Positions 34,215 through 43,863 of a stretch of 64,000 nt of DNA are shown one piece after another. Source of the stretch: Clostridioides difficile_A (lineage in GTDB: Bacteria; Bacillota; Clostridia; Peptostreptococcales; Peptostreptococcaceae). The stretch is from assembly GCA_945909635.1 (NCBI GenBank), contig OX246690.1:310001-374000 (forward strand), given 5' to 3'. Numbering within the stretch: the stretch's first letter is position 1; each line of letters begins with the position of its first letter. A model generated the notes under the pieces. The model made no database searches. It was not told the DNA's origin and saw only the letters and a program-made list of their open reading frames with translations. Both the position numbers and the translations under genes were made by a program.

Positions 34215-35288
34215 ATGGAAAAGTCAAAAGTATATTTTTGTGACTTATACTCAAATTCGCAAAATAAAAATGTGCCAAACAATGTAAGAAGATTATTTGA
34301 TACAGCAGGATTCAAAGATTTAATAGGAAAGAATGACCAAGTAGCAATCAAACTTCACTTTGGAGAAAAAGGAAATACTACATATATGAGTCCTGTAGCA
34401 GTTAGACAAGTGGTTGATAAGATTAAAGCTTGTGAAGGAAAGCCATTTTTGACAGATACAAATACATTATATACAGGAAGTAGAACAAATTCTGTAGACC
34501 ATCTTACAACAGCTATAGAAAATGGTTTTGCCTATGCGGTGGTAAATGCGCCAGTAATAATTGCAGATGGATTGTACAGTAGAAATTATGAAAATGTACA
34601 AATAGATAAAAAACATTTTGAAAGTGTGAAAATAGGTGGCGAAATTTATAATTCTTCTGCAATGATAGTAATGAGTCATTTTAAAGGTCATGAAGCAGCA
34701 GGTTTTGGAGGAGCATTAAAAAATTTAGCTATGGGATGTGCAAGTGCAGCAGGAAAGCAAATGCAACATTCTGATGTTACTCCAGTAGTAAAGGAGAAGA
34801 AGTGTATAGGTTGTGGAAAGTGTGTTAATTCTTGTCCTACAAAAGCTATAAGTATAGTAGATAAGAAGGCAATTATAGATTCTGATGTGTGTTATGGATG
34901 TGGAGAATGTCCAACTGTCTGTCCAACTAGAGCAGTAACTATACAATGGGAAAGTGACTCAGATGTGTTTGTTGAAAAGATGGCAGAATACGCTTATGGA
35001 GCAGTATCAAACAAAAAAGATAAGGTAGGATATATAACTTTTGTCATGAATGTAACTCCACTTTGTGATTGCGTGCCTTGGTCAGGTAGACCGATTGCAC
35101 ATGATATAGGAATATTAGCATCAACAGACCCAGTAGCTATTGAACAAGCATGCTATGATTTGGTTTGTAAGGAAATGGGTCATGATGTGTTCAAACATGA
35201 GCATCCTCATGTAAATGGAACTAGAATAATAGATTATGCATGTGAAATGGGAATGGGAAATAAAGAATATGAATTAATAAAATTATAA
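34215..35288 (+). CDS. DUF362 protein with two [4Fe-4S] ferredoxin clusters
   Basis: A 357-residue iron-sulfur protein. The N-terminal and C-terminal parts are DUF362 (KLHFGEKGNTTYMSP, MSHFKGHEAAGFGGALKNLA, GILASTDPVAIEQACYDLV). A bacterial ferredoxin domain is inserted at about residues 195-245, with CIGCGKCVNSCP and CYGCGECPTVCP, giving two [4Fe-4S] sites. DUF362 proteins are common in anaerobes and probably carry electrons to an unknown partner. It is a single-gene unit. Confidence 0.9.
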   Translation: MEKSKVYFCDLYSNSQNKNVPNNVRRLFDTAGFKDLIGKNDQVAIKLHFGEKGNTTYMSPVAVRQVVDKIKACEGKPFLTDTNTLYTGSRTNSVDHLTTAIENGFAYAVVNAPVIIADGLYSRNYENVQIDKKHFESVKIGGEIYNSSAMIVMSHFKGHEAAGFGGALKNLAMGCASAAGKQMQHSDVTPVVKEKKCIGCGKCVNSCPTKAISIVDKKAIIDSDVCYGCGECPTVCPTRAVTIQWESDSDVFVEKMAEYAYGAVSNKKDKVGYITFVMNVTPLCDCVPWSGRPIAHDIGILASTDPVAIEQACYDLVCKEMGHDVFKHEHPHVNGTRIIDYACEMGMGNKEYELIKL

Positions 35289-35357
35289 GAATAGTAGGAC
35301 TTAAATGCATATAATTATTGTAAGAGAAATTTAAAAGTATCAAAGGAGTATGCATTT

Positions 35358-35621
35358 ATGAAAATTTACTATGAGAAAGAAAATAGCAAGAAAGCTAATG
35401 TAAACAATATCCCAAGTGTATTTGCATTTAATTTTCTAAGAAACTTTTTAACTAGCAAAGAGTATGAGGAAACTAGAAAAGAATATTTTATAAATAATCT
35501 AACAAAAAATCAGGTTAATCAAGCTATGAAGGATTTAAAATGGCTATTTAGAGAGTATGAAGGTTTAGAGGTTGTTACAATGGAAAGCTTGGATGGAGTT
35601 AAGACAAGGATAGTTTTGTAA
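35358..35621 (+). CDS. Hypothetical 87-residue protein
   Basis: A small, charged, mostly helical protein (AFNFLRNFLTSKEYEETRKE, NQVNQAMKDLKWLFREYEGL) with no membrane segment. I do not recognise a family. It has AAAGGAG 10 nt before the ATG and a strong terminator downstream (35647-35713), so it appears to be a real transcribed gene. It starts 69 nt after the DUF362 gene and could be co-transcribed with it. Confidence 0.6.
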   Translation: MKIYYEKENSKKANVNNIPSVFAFNFLRNFLTSKEYEETRKEYFINNLTKNQVNQAMKDLKWLFREYEGLEVVTMESLDGVKTRIVL

Positions 35622-35646
35622 ATTAATAAGAATAATATTTAATAAA

Positions 35647-35713
35647 AAATACTGCTTTAATAGTGATATGTATAAATATATTATACGAATACTATTTTAA
35701 GGCAGTATTTTTT
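35647..35713 (+). terminator. Terminator before bioB
   Basis: Arms AAATACTGC (35647-35655) and GCAGTATTT (35702-35710), an additional inner stem, and a T-run. Confidence 0.8.
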
Positions 35714-35741
35714 GTTTAATAGTAAACTTGTATATAGCACA

Positions 35742-35818
35742 AGGTTGACTAATAAATGATACCTATGTAATACTATATATAATAAGTAAACTATATAAAT
35801 AATATAGGTTGACGAATA
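35742..35818 (+). promoter_or_regulatory. bioB promoter with a 13-nt direct repeat
   Basis: AGGTTGACNAATA occurs at 35742-35754 and again at 35806-35818, 64 nt apart. The first copy supplies a -35 (TTGACT 35745-35750), with TAATAC (35768-35773) 17 nt on. The second abuts the bioB ribosome binding site (AGGAGGG 35818-35824). This may be the binding site of a biotin repressor, although it does not match the usual BirA palindrome. Confidence 0.5.
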
Positions 35819-35827
35819 GGAGGGTAT

Positions 35828-36805
35828 ATGGAAAAATACATAATTAAATTAAAAAATAAAGTTTTGGATGGAAAAGAAATAAATTATGAAGAAGCTCTTA
35901 GTTTAATAAGCCTTGATACAAATAACAAAAATATTCTTGATATACTATTAAAATCTGCAAATGAAATAAGAGAAGCTTTTATGGGAAGAAGAGTGGATTT
36001 ATGTACAATAATGAATGCTAAGTCTGGCAAATGTAGTGAAGACTGCAAATTTTGTGCACAATCATCCCATTATAAAACTGGGGTAGATGAATATTCATTG
36101 CTCGAGTACAATGAGATTTTAAGGAGAGCTAAAGAAATGGAAAGTAAAGGAGTACATAGATTCTCTTTAGTTACAAGTGGTAAAGGTATGACAGGAAAAG
36201 AGTTTAATGATATTTTAAATATCTATGAAGGATTAAGAGAAAATACTAATTTAAAATTATGTGCATCTCTAGGTATTATAGATTATGAGCAAGCTAAAAG
36301 GCTAAAATTAGTAGGTGTGACTACATATCATCATAATGTCGAGACATCTAAAGATAATTTTGATAATATATGTACAACACATACTTATCAAGACAGAATA
36401 AGAACAATTAAAGAAGCTAAAAGGGCTGGATTAGATGTATGTGTAGGTGGAATAATAGGGATGAATGAAAGTAAAGAACAAAGACTACAAATGGCTTTTG
36501 AAATACGAGAATTAAATGTCAAATCAATTCCGATAAATATTTTAAACCCTATTAAGAATACTCCTATGGAAGATTATGATATATTAGAGCCTATGGAAAT
36601 ATTAAAAACAACAGCAGTATTTAGATTCATAATTCCCAATGTATACATAAGATATGCTGGAGGAAGGCTATCTTTAAAAGGGTATGACAAAATTGGATTT
36701 AATGGTGGTGTAAATTCTGCAATTGTGGGTGATTATTTAACAACTGTCGGAAATGGAATTGAAAATGATAAAAAAATGATTATAGAACAAGGACTTGAAC
36801 TTTAA
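35828..36805 (+). CDS. bioB: Biotin synthase BioB
   Basis: A radical SAM enzyme that inserts sulfur into dethiobiotin. The SAM cluster ligands are C69, C73 and C76 (SGKCSEDCKFCAQSS). Other BioB signatures are present: YHHNVETSKDNFDNIC, GGIIGMNESKEQRLQMAFE and PINILNPIKNTPM, and the second-cluster Arg region RYAGGRLSL. Length is 325. No bioA, bioD or bioF lies nearby, so this is an orphan bioB that could convert imported dethiobiotin. It has its own promoter and terminator. Confidence 0.95.
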   Translation: MEKYIIKLKNKVLDGKEINYEEALSLISLDTNNKNILDILLKSANEIREAFMGRRVDLCTIMNAKSGKCSEDCKFCAQSSHYKTGVDEYSLLEYNEILRRAKEMESKGVHRFSLVTSGKGMTGKEFNDILNIYEGLRENTNLKLCASLGIIDYEQAKRLKLVGVTTYHHNVETSKDNFDNICTTHTYQDRIRTIKEAKRAGLDVCVGGIIGMNESKEQRLQMAFEIRELNVKSIPINILNPIKNTPMEDYDILEPMEILKTTAVFRFIIPNVYIRYAGGRLSLKGYDKIGFNGGVNSAIVGDYLTTVGNGIENDKKMIIEQGLEL

Positions 36806-36823
36806 TAAAGATTACTTAAATTA

Positions 36824-36870
36824 ATTAATGTACTTTTAAATAATTATAAAAGTATATTAATTTTTTTTTG
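36824..36870 (+). terminator. Terminator after bioB
   Basis: 15-bp arms (36824-36838 and 36847-36861) with one G-T pair, followed by a T9 run. Confidence 0.85.
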
Positions 36871-36953
36871 TATATTAATATAAATATTAAATTTGAATTA
36901 TAAATTGCAATATTATGAAAAATGAGAAAAATATCAAAATTTATATAAAATAG

Positions 36954-37014
36954 TTGCAAAGGAAAAAAGGATGTGCTAATATCTAGGTAACCGGTTAAGT
37001 AAAACGGTTTCCTA
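36954..37014 (+). promoter_or_regulatory. rbs operon promoter and LacI-type operator
   Basis: TTGCAA (36954-36959), 17 nt, TAATAT (36977-36982) with an extended TGC before the -10. Two nt downstream is a 31-nt imperfect palindrome (36984-37014), TAGGTAACCG ... CGGTTTCCTA, covering the likely start site. This is a classic LacI-family repression site, best assigned to RbsR encoded just downstream. Confidence 0.8.
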
Positions 37015-37033
37015 AATTGCGGGGGTGAACTTC

Positions 37034-38047
37034 TTGAGTATTACTATAAAAGAAATTGGCGAATTGGCTGGTGTTTCTAAAACAACTGTGTCAAAGGTCA
37101 TTAATAATAAAGATGAAAATATAAGTCAAGCAACAAGAGAAAAAATTTTAAAAATAATGAAAGAAAAAAATTATGTACCAAACAAACTAGCACAAAGCCT
37201 AGTAACTAAAAAAACTAACACTATAGGGCTTCTTATACCAGATATCCGAAATCCATTTTTTACAGATGTATCAAGAGGAGTGGAAGACAAGGCTAATGAA
37301 GAAGGTTACAACATAATTTTATGTAATACAGATGAAGATGCCAAAAAAGAATATGAAGGGATAAGAACATTATCAGAGAGAATGATAGATGGAATTATCT
37401 TTGCAGCTTCTTCAAATACAAATTGGAAAGAGGCAAATTATAAAGACATAAAAATACCAACTGTATTAATTGATAAGAAAATAAGTATGAACAAAGAAAC
37501 TTTAAAAGGAATAGTTAAAATAAACAACTTTGAAGGTGGATATATAGCTACAAAACATTTATTAGATATTGGGAGTAAGAAAATAATATACCTAAGTGGT
37601 CCTCTTCAAAATGAAATAGCAGTAGATAGATTAGAGGGATACAAAAAAGCATTAATTGAGTGTAATTTAAGTTACAACCCTGATTATGTATTTGAAGGTA
37701 AGTATAAAATTGAATGGGGACAGGAATTTATAAAAAAACTGGAAAAAATAGATTTTGATTCAATATTTTGTGCAAATGATTTGATTGCAATAGGTGTTAT
37801 AAGAGGGCTTAAAGAAAGAGGATTAAATATACCAAATGATGTAAATGTTGTAGGATTTGATGATATTCAGACATCTAGCCTAATAAGTCCTTCTCTTACA
37901 ACAGTGAGACAGCCATCTTATGACATAGGATACAAGGCTAGTGAGATACTGATAAATTGTTTAAGAGGAGATAAAAAAGAATCATTTGATGAGTTGATTT
38001 TTAAGCCAGAATTAGTTATAAGAGATTCAACGAAAGATAATAAATAG
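37034..38047 (+). CDS. rbsR: LacI-family regulator, probable ribose repressor RbsR
   Basis: A LacI/GalR regulator: N-terminal helix-turn-helix TIKEIGELAGVSKTTVSKVI with the hinge helix PNKLAQSLV, followed by a periplasmic-binding-protein-like core (TIGLLIPDIRNPFF, FDGIIFAASS-type segments, NVVGFDDIQTSSLISPSLTT). The annotated frame reaches GTG at 37025, but the ribosome binding site GGGGGTG covers it. TTG at 37034 has correct spacing, giving 337 residues. It is the first gene of the rbs cluster and probably represses it through 36984-37014. Confidence 0.88.
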   Translation: MSITIKEIGELAGVSKTTVSKVINNKDENISQATREKILKIMKEKNYVPNKLAQSLVTKKTNTIGLLIPDIRNPFFTDVSRGVEDKANEEGYNIILCNTDEDAKKEYEGIRTLSERMIDGIIFAASSNTNWKEANYKDIKIPTVLIDKKISMNKETLKGIVKINNFEGGYIATKHLLDIGSKKIIYLSGPLQNEIAVDRLEGYKKALIECNLSYNPDYVFEGKYKIEWGQEFIKKLEKIDFDSIFCANDLIAIGVIRGLKERGLNIPNDVNVVGFDDIQTSSLISPSLTTVRQPSYDIGYKASEILINCLRGDKKESFDELIFKPELVIRDSTKDNK

Positions 38048-38088
38048 CAACATTCGAGACATAAATAGATATGTAAAGGAGTAATGTA

Positions 38089-38976
38089 ATGGGAAACATA
38101 GTTGTCATAGGAAGTGTAAACATGGACATGGTATGTTCTGTAGATAAAAGACCAGAAAAAGGAGAAACAGTACTAGGTAATAGTTTTTTTACGTCACCTG
38201 GTGGAAAAGGTGCTAATCAAGCTGTTTCAGCATCTAAGCTAGGAGCAAATGTGAAAATGATATCATGTGTAGGTGAGGATAGCTTAGGAGAAGAGTTAAT
38301 AAGAAATTTTAGAGATAATAAAGTTGATTATAGCCTAGTATCTAGAGATAAACATAAAAGCTCTGGTGTTGCGGTCATAACACTATGTGAAAATGATAAT
38401 AGTATTGTTGTTGTGCCAGGGACTAATGAATTAGTAGACATAGAATTAATTAAAAAGAATGAAGAAGAGATAAAGAATGCAGACATAGTATTACTACAAT
38501 TAGAGATTCCATTAGAAACAATAAATTATGTGGTAAATTTCTGTTTTGAAAATAAGATAAAAGTTTTAGTAAATCCAGCACCTGCAATAAAATTAGATGA
38601 AGATATAATAGAAAAAGCAACTTACTTAACACCAAATGAACATGAATATAAAATAGTTTTTGATACAGAGGAAGAGATAGAGGAAGTATTAAAAAAATAT
38701 CCTAATAAACTTGTAATAACAGAAGGAAAAAATGGAGCTAGATTTTATGATGGTAAGGAAATCAAGCATGTATCTTGCATAAGAGTTGATGTCCAAGACA
38801 CTACAGGAGCAGGAGATACGTTTAATGGAGCATTGTCAGTGGCTATAACAGAAGGTAAAAATCTATATACAGCAGTGGAATATGCAGTAGTGGTATCAGG
38901 TCTTTCTGTAACAAAGTTAGGAGCTCAATCTGGTATGCCTTATAAAGAAGATGTTGAAAAATATTTAAATTATTAA
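38089..38976 (+). CDS. rbsK: Ribokinase
   Basis: A PfkB-family sugar kinase of 295 residues with the N-terminal VVIGSVNMDMVCSVDKRPEKGE, the GGKGANQAVSASKLG motif, TPNEHEYKIVF, and the C-terminal anion hole and catalytic base DTTGAGDTFNGALSV. It converts ribose to ribose 5-phosphate, or phosphorylates a related sugar. Together with the binding protein and ABC genes it forms a ribose-type uptake operon. Confidence 0.93.
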   Translation: MGNIVVIGSVNMDMVCSVDKRPEKGETVLGNSFFTSPGGKGANQAVSASKLGANVKMISCVGEDSLGEELIRNFRDNKVDYSLVSRDKHKSSGVAVITLCENDNSIVVVPGTNELVDIELIKKNEEEIKNADIVLLQLEIPLETINYVVNFCFENKIKVLVNPAPAIKLDEDIIEKATYLTPNEHEYKIVFDTEEEIEEVLKKYPNKLVITEGKNGARFYDGKEIKHVSCIRVDVQDTTGAGDTFNGALSVAITEGKNLYTAVEYAVVVSGLSVTKLGAQSGMPYKEDVEKYLNY

Positions 38977-39030
38977 TAAATAGAAATCCAATTTGTTCAA
39001 ATTTAAAACTATTAAAAATGGAGGTTAATT

Positions 39031-39993
39031 ATGAGAGTGAGAAAAATTTTATCTTTAGGAATTGCTGGAACACTAGCAATAGGAATGTTAACAGGATGTT
39101 CAATGGAAGGGCCAAGTAAGTCAGATAATAAAAGTGGCTCAGATAAGAAAGATTTAACTATAGGAGTATCTACAATAACTCTTCAACATCAATTTTTTAT
39201 AGATATTGATGAGGGAATCAAAGAAAAAGCCAAAGAACTAGGCGTGAAAGTCATAGTAAATGACCCAGACCAAGATGTGGCAAAGCAAACGTCAGCAATA
39301 GAAGATTTTATACAACAAAATGTGGATGGAATGATAGTACTTGGAACAGATAACTCAGCTATAGTACCAGCTGTAGAGGGAGCATTTGAAAAAATGCCAG
39401 TAGTTACAGTGGATGCTGTATTAAATACTGAAAATATTACAAGTTATGTAGGAACAGTTAGTTATGATGCTGGTAAAAAATTAGGGGAATACACTAAAAA
39501 GTACATAGATGAAAAATTAGGTGGGAAATCAGAAATAGCAATAGTAACAGATTTAAAATCTCAAATACAAATGCAAAGAATAGATGGATTTAAAGATGCA
39601 TTAAAAGGCTCAGCAAATGTTAAGATATTAAACTCACAACCAGGATATGATAGAGAAGAATCTCTTAATACAGTTGAAAACTTAATTCAATCTAATCCAG
39701 ATGTAGATATAATATATGCAACAGCTGAAAATAGTGTACTAGGAGCTAAAGCGGCACTTGAATCTGCAAAGAATAAAGATGTTAAGATTGTAGGATTTGA
39801 CTTAACTGAAGAAGCAGCAAGTGGAATAACAGATGGAACTATTCTTGCTATGATTCAACAACAACCTAAGGAAATGGGACGTTTAGCTGTAGAAGCAGTA
39901 GTAAAAGCTATAAAAGGTGAAAAAGTAGAAAAAAATATACCAGTACCAGCTTTACTTTATGATAAAGAAAATATAAAAGACTTTAAGAATTAG
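39031..39993 (+). CDS. rbsB: Ribose-type ABC transporter substrate-binding lipoprotein
   Basis: A 320-residue extracellular binding protein. The signal peptide ends in the lipobox LTGC with C23 as the lipidated residue, followed by a Ser/Asp/Lys-rich linker. The body is the type 1 periplasmic binding fold, with DLTIGVSTITLQHQFFIDID, GMIVLGTDNSAIVPAVE and VKIVGFDLTEEAASGI. Ligand is most likely ribose, but the binding pocket cannot be read with certainty. It is followed 53 nt later by the ATPase gene. Confidence 0.9.
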   Translation: MRVRKILSLGIAGTLAIGMLTGCSMEGPSKSDNKSGSDKKDLTIGVSTITLQHQFFIDIDEGIKEKAKELGVKVIVNDPDQDVAKQTSAIEDFIQQNVDGMIVLGTDNSAIVPAVEGAFEKMPVVTVDAVLNTENITSYVGTVSYDAGKKLGEYTKKYIDEKLGGKSEIAIVTDLKSQIQMQRIDGFKDALKGSANVKILNSQPGYDREESLNTVENLIQSNPDVDIIYATAENSVLGAKAALESAKNKDVKIVGFDLTEEAASGITDGTILAMIQQQPKEMGRLAVEAVVKAIKGEKVEKNIPVPALLYDKENIKDFKN

Positions 39994-40046
39994 TAAAATA
40001 AAATGAGATTATTTGAAAGAAATCCTATTTAAAAAGGAGTGTCATT

Positions 40047-41558
40047 ATGAGTAATACAATTCTGAAGTTAAGTAATATTGCTAAAGAATTTCCTGGTGTC
40101 AGAGCATTAGATAATGTTAATTTTGAGTTACTTCATGGTGAAGTTCATGCACTACTGGGTGAAAATGGTGCTGGTAAATCAACTATGATAAAGATTTTAA
40201 CTGGTGCACATCCAAAAACTTCTGGCAAATTTGTCTTTGAAGGTAAAGAAATAGAGAATATATCACCAGATGTTTCTAAGAAGATAGGTATAAATGCAAT
40301 CTATCAAGAATTAACAGTATTTGATGAATTGACAGTAGCACAAAATATTTTTATGGGAAAAGAAATAAATGGCAAAGTCTTAACTAACGATAAAAAAATG
40401 AATGAAGAGGCTAAAAAGATTTTTGACAATATGGGAATAGATATAAATCCAAATGGTCTAGTTAAAGAGCTTAGTATAGCTCAAAAGCAAATGGTAGAAA
40501 TAGCTAGAGTTTTATCATCAGAAACCAAAGTATTAATAATGGATGAGCCTACATCTTCAATAAGTAAAAAAGAAACTGAAATACTTTTTAGACTTATAAA
40601 TGATTTAAAATGTAGTGGAGTTAGTATAATATATATCTCTCATAGAATGGAAGAGCTCTTTGAAATTTGTGACAGAATAACTATAATGCGAGATGGGAAA
40701 ACGATTTCGACTCTAAATACTAAAGAAGTATCATCTGAGGAAGAATTAGTTAACTTAATGATAGATAGAAAGCTAGAACAATTTTTTCCTAAAAGAGATG
40801 TAGAGATAAAAGAAGAAGTTATGAGAGTAGAAGATTTAACTAAGAACAACGTCTTCAATAACATAAGTTTTAACATAAGAAAAGGTGAAATATTTGGAAT
40901 AGGTGGATTAGTTGGAAGTAAGAGAAGTGAAATAGTAGAAGCTATATTTGGGCTTAGAACATATGATTATGGGAAAATATACTTAAATAATAAAGAAATT
41001 AAATTTAAAACACCATCAGATGCAATTGAAAATGGATTAGGACTAATAACAGAAGATAGAAAAGGTACTGGATTGTTTTTGCAGATGAGTGTAAAAGAAA
41101 ATACAACTATGGCTGGATTAAAGAAAATATCTAAGTTTAAATCAGTTATAGACAGAAAAAAAGAAAAAGAAGTACTAGAAAAATACATAGAAGCATTAAA
41201 GATAAAAACACCACATATGAATCAAGTTATACAGAGTTTAAGTGGTGGAAATCAACAAAAAGCTATAATAGCAAGATGGCTTTTATTACAGCCAGACATA
41301 TTAATTATGGATGAACCAACTAGAGGTATAGATGTAAATGCTAAAGCAGAGATATACAATCTAATGGGAGATTTAGTAGAGAGTGGTGTAAGTATCATAA
41401 TGATATCTTCCGAAATACCAGAATTAATATCAATGAGTGATAGGATAATGGTTATGAGAGAAGGTCATATAAGTGGATTTTTAGAAGGTGAAGAAATGGT
41501 TGAAAATAATGTATTAAAATTGGCTTTCGGAGGTAAAATTAATGAGTTCAATAACTAA
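40047..41558 (+). CDS. rbsA: Ribose-type ABC transporter double ATPase RbsA
   Basis: A 503-residue protein with two fused ABC domains, as in RbsA/MglA. The first has Walker A GENGAGKSTMIKIL and Walker B VLIMDEPTSSIS. The second has a degenerate Walker A (GGLVGSKRSE) and the signature LSGGNQQKAIIARWL with ILIMDEPTRGIDVNA. It energises sugar uptake with RbsB and RbsC. The rbsC start lies 17 nt within its 3' end. Confidence 0.95.
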   Translation: MSNTILKLSNIAKEFPGVRALDNVNFELLHGEVHALLGENGAGKSTMIKILTGAHPKTSGKFVFEGKEIENISPDVSKKIGINAIYQELTVFDELTVAQNIFMGKEINGKVLTNDKKMNEEAKKIFDNMGIDINPNGLVKELSIAQKQMVEIARVLSSETKVLIMDEPTSSISKKETEILFRLINDLKCSGVSIIYISHRMEELFEICDRITIMRDGKTISTLNTKEVSSEEELVNLMIDRKLEQFFPKRDVEIKEEVMRVEDLTKNNVFNNISFNIRKGEIFGIGGLVGSKRSEIVEAIFGLRTYDYGKIYLNNKEIKFKTPSDAIENGLGLITEDRKGTGLFLQMSVKENTTMAGLKKISKFKSVIDRKKEKEVLEKYIEALKIKTPHMNQVIQSLSGGNQQKAIIARWLLLQPDILIMDEPTRGIDVNAKAEIYNLMGDLVESGVSIIMISSEIPELISMSDRIMVMREGHISGFLEGEEMVENNVLKLAFGGKINEFNN

Positions 41559-42540
41559 GCATAGAGAAAATAATTCATCTCCATTATTAACAAAATTAAC
41601 AAGTGCATTTAGAGACCAAGGGAGTGCAGCTATAGGACTTGTAATAATTTTTATAATAATGAGTGTAGCTTCATCTAATTTTTTAACTTTAGATAATTTA
41701 ATTAACGTTGGAAGACAAATATCAATAAATGCAATACTTGCAGTAGGTATGACATTTGTAATAATTACTGGAGGAATAGATTTAAGTGTAGGAGCAGTAA
41801 TTGCCCTAGTAGGTACGTTTTGGGCTACAACAGTAGTAAATTATAATGCACCTATATGGGTAGGTATGATACTTGCCTTGGCAATAGGAACAATATTAGG
41901 AGTTATAAAAGGTGCAATTATTTCAACACAAAAACTACCACCATTTATTGTAACATTAGCCATGTTGACAATAATAAGTGGAGCAAGCTTTGTATTTACA
42001 GGTGGAAGACCTATATCAGTAAATACAGATGCATTTAAGATGTTAGGTAGAGGATATGTTGGGCCAATACCAATACCAGTTATAATTATGATTATAGTTG
42101 TAATAGCTGGCCATTTTCTATTAAAAAGAACCAATTTTGGACGTCATGTACATGCAGTAGGTGGAAATGAAGAAGCTGCTAGATTATGTGGAGTAAAAGT
42201 AAATAAAGTAATAGTAAAAGTATATGCACTAGCTGGATTACTAACAGCATTGGCTGGAATAATATTATCATCACGTTTAGCATCAGGTTCCCCAACTGTT
42301 GGAGATGGAGCAGAGTTAGATGCTATAGCAGCAGTTGTACTTGGTGGTACTAATATGATGGGTGGTTCTGGTTCTATAGTAGGTACATGTATAGGTGTTG
42401 GGATAATAGGAATATTAGGAAATGGTCTAAATCTATTGAGTGTATCTTCATATAATCAAATGATTATAAAAGGGTTGGTAATGCTATTTGCTATATGGAT
42501 AAATAATATAAAATTAAAAAAATCAGATAAAGCTAAATAA
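41542..42540 (+). CDS. rbsC: Ribose-type ABC transporter permease RbsC
   Basis: A 332-residue permease of the BPD_transp_2 family with about ten membrane segments. Conserved features are TFVIITGGIDLSVGAVIAL, LPPFIVTLAMLTIISG and the EAA-like loop GGNEEAARLCGVKVNKVIVK. It forms a channel with RbsA. It starts inside rbsA and is followed 41 nt later by an M20 peptidase gene on the same strand with no terminator between. There is no rbsD (ribose pyranase) gene in the cluster. Confidence 0.93.
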   Translation: MSSITKHRENNSSPLLTKLTSAFRDQGSAAIGLVIIFIIMSVASSNFLTLDNLINVGRQISINAILAVGMTFVIITGGIDLSVGAVIALVGTFWATTVVNYNAPIWVGMILALAIGTILGVIKGAIISTQKLPPFIVTLAMLTIISGASFVFTGGRPISVNTDAFKMLGRGYVGPIPIPVIIMIIVVIAGHFLLKRTNFGRHVHAVGGNEEAARLCGVKVNKVIVKVYALAGLLTALAGIILSSRLASGSPTVGDGAELDAIAAVVLGGTNMMGGSGSIVGTCIGVGIIGILGNGLNLLSVSSYNQMIIKGLVMLFAIWINNIKLKKSDKAK

Positions 42541-42581
42541 TAGTTATATTTTAAATGAAAAAATAAATCTTAGGGGGAAAT

Positions 42582-43844
42582 ATGAAAAAAATTCTCTTAG
42601 ATACATTAAATAATAAAAAACAAGAATACATAGATTATTTAAAAGAACTTGTAAGTATAAAGACTGAAGATATTGGTCATGGAATACTAGGTGGATTTGA
42701 AAAAGAGGGACAAGAATATATTGAGAAACTTGCAAATAACATAGGTTTTAGTGTAGATAGACAAGACATGAGTGAAGAGCTAATTAAAAAAGCAAAAGAT
42801 ACCTATAAAGAAGGAAATCTAGGTCACAATTATAAAGATAGATATAATTTAATTTGTAAATACAGTGATAATTTACCTGGGAAGACAATCGTATTTAATG
42901 GTCATGTAGATACTATGCCACCAGGTGATATAAGTAAGTGGAGATACAATCCATATTGTGGTACAGAAGATGATGGTAAGATTTATGGTCTTGGAACTGC
43001 GGATATGAAGTCTGGGCTTATAGCATCACTATTAGCTATAAAACTTATAAAAGATAGTGGTTTAAATGTACCTGGTAATGTAAAGGTAATGTCAGTAGTA
43101 GATGAAGAGGGTGGAGGAAATGGGACCATAAATGCAGTTATGAATGGAATTGATGGAGATTACTGTGTAATTTGTGAACCATCAGAACAGAATTTAATAA
43201 TTGCACATATGGGATTTGTATTCTTTGAAGTCGAGGTTAAAGGTGTATCTCTTCACTGTGGTAGTAAGTGGGAGGGTGTAAACGCAATAGAGAAGGCTAT
43301 GTTACTGCTTCAAGATATAAAAGAATTAGAACATAACTGGCTTATGATATATAAGCATCCACTATTGCCTTCGCCTACAATAAATTTGGGTGTAATAAAC
43401 GGTGGAACAGCAGGCTCTACTGTGCCAGATAAGTGTGTATTTAATTTGTGTGTGCACTTCTTACCAAATATAATGAGCTATGAACAAGTTGTAAATGATG
43501 TGACTGATGTTATAATGACAAGGTCTAATGGAGATTTGTGGCTTAAAGACAATAAGCCAAATATAAATATATATCAATCAGGATTAGGTTTTGAGATGGA
43601 TAAAAATTCTGATTTTGTAGTGAATGCACATAAAATACTAGAAGATGTTTTAGAGAAAAAATTAGAAATAAAAGGTTCGACAGCTGGGAATGATGCAAGA
43701 TTGATGAAAAACTTAGCTGAAATACCAACATTAATATTGGGACCAGGCTCAATAGAACAATGCCATTCAATAAATGAGTATGTTGAAATCAATGAGTATT
43801 TAGACAGTATACTTATGTATGCAAGTCTAATATTAAACTTATAA
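42582..43844 (+). CDS. M20 family metallopeptidase (ArgE/DapE type)
   Basis: A 420-residue zinc hydrolase. Metal and catalytic motifs are visible: GHVDTMPPGD (His and Asp pair), GLGTADMKSGL (bridging Asp), VVDEEGGGNGT (catalytic Glu pair) and CHSINEYVEI (last His ligand). M20 enzymes cleave N-acyl or peptide bonds of small substrates. It is part of the rbs-type operon, so the imported substrate may be an amino-acid or peptide conjugate, not a free sugar (inference). Confidence 0.9.
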   Translation: MKKILLDTLNNKKQEYIDYLKELVSIKTEDIGHGILGGFEKEGQEYIEKLANNIGFSVDRQDMSEELIKKAKDTYKEGNLGHNYKDRYNLICKYSDNLPGKTIVFNGHVDTMPPGDISKWRYNPYCGTEDDGKIYGLGTADMKSGLIASLLAIKLIKDSGLNVPGNVKVMSVVDEEGGGNGTINAVMNGIDGDYCVICEPSEQNLIIAHMGFVFFEVEVKGVSLHCGSKWEGVNAIEKAMLLLQDIKELEHNWLMIYKHPLLPSPTINLGVINGGTAGSTVPDKCVFNLCVHFLPNIMSYEQVVNDVTDVIMTRSNGDLWLKDNKPNINIYQSGLGFEMDKNSDFVVNAHKILEDVLEKKLEIKGSTAGNDARLMKNLAEIPTLILGPGSIEQCHSINEYVEINEYLDSILMYASLILNL

Positions 43845-43863
43845 AAGTAGGAGGATTATATAA

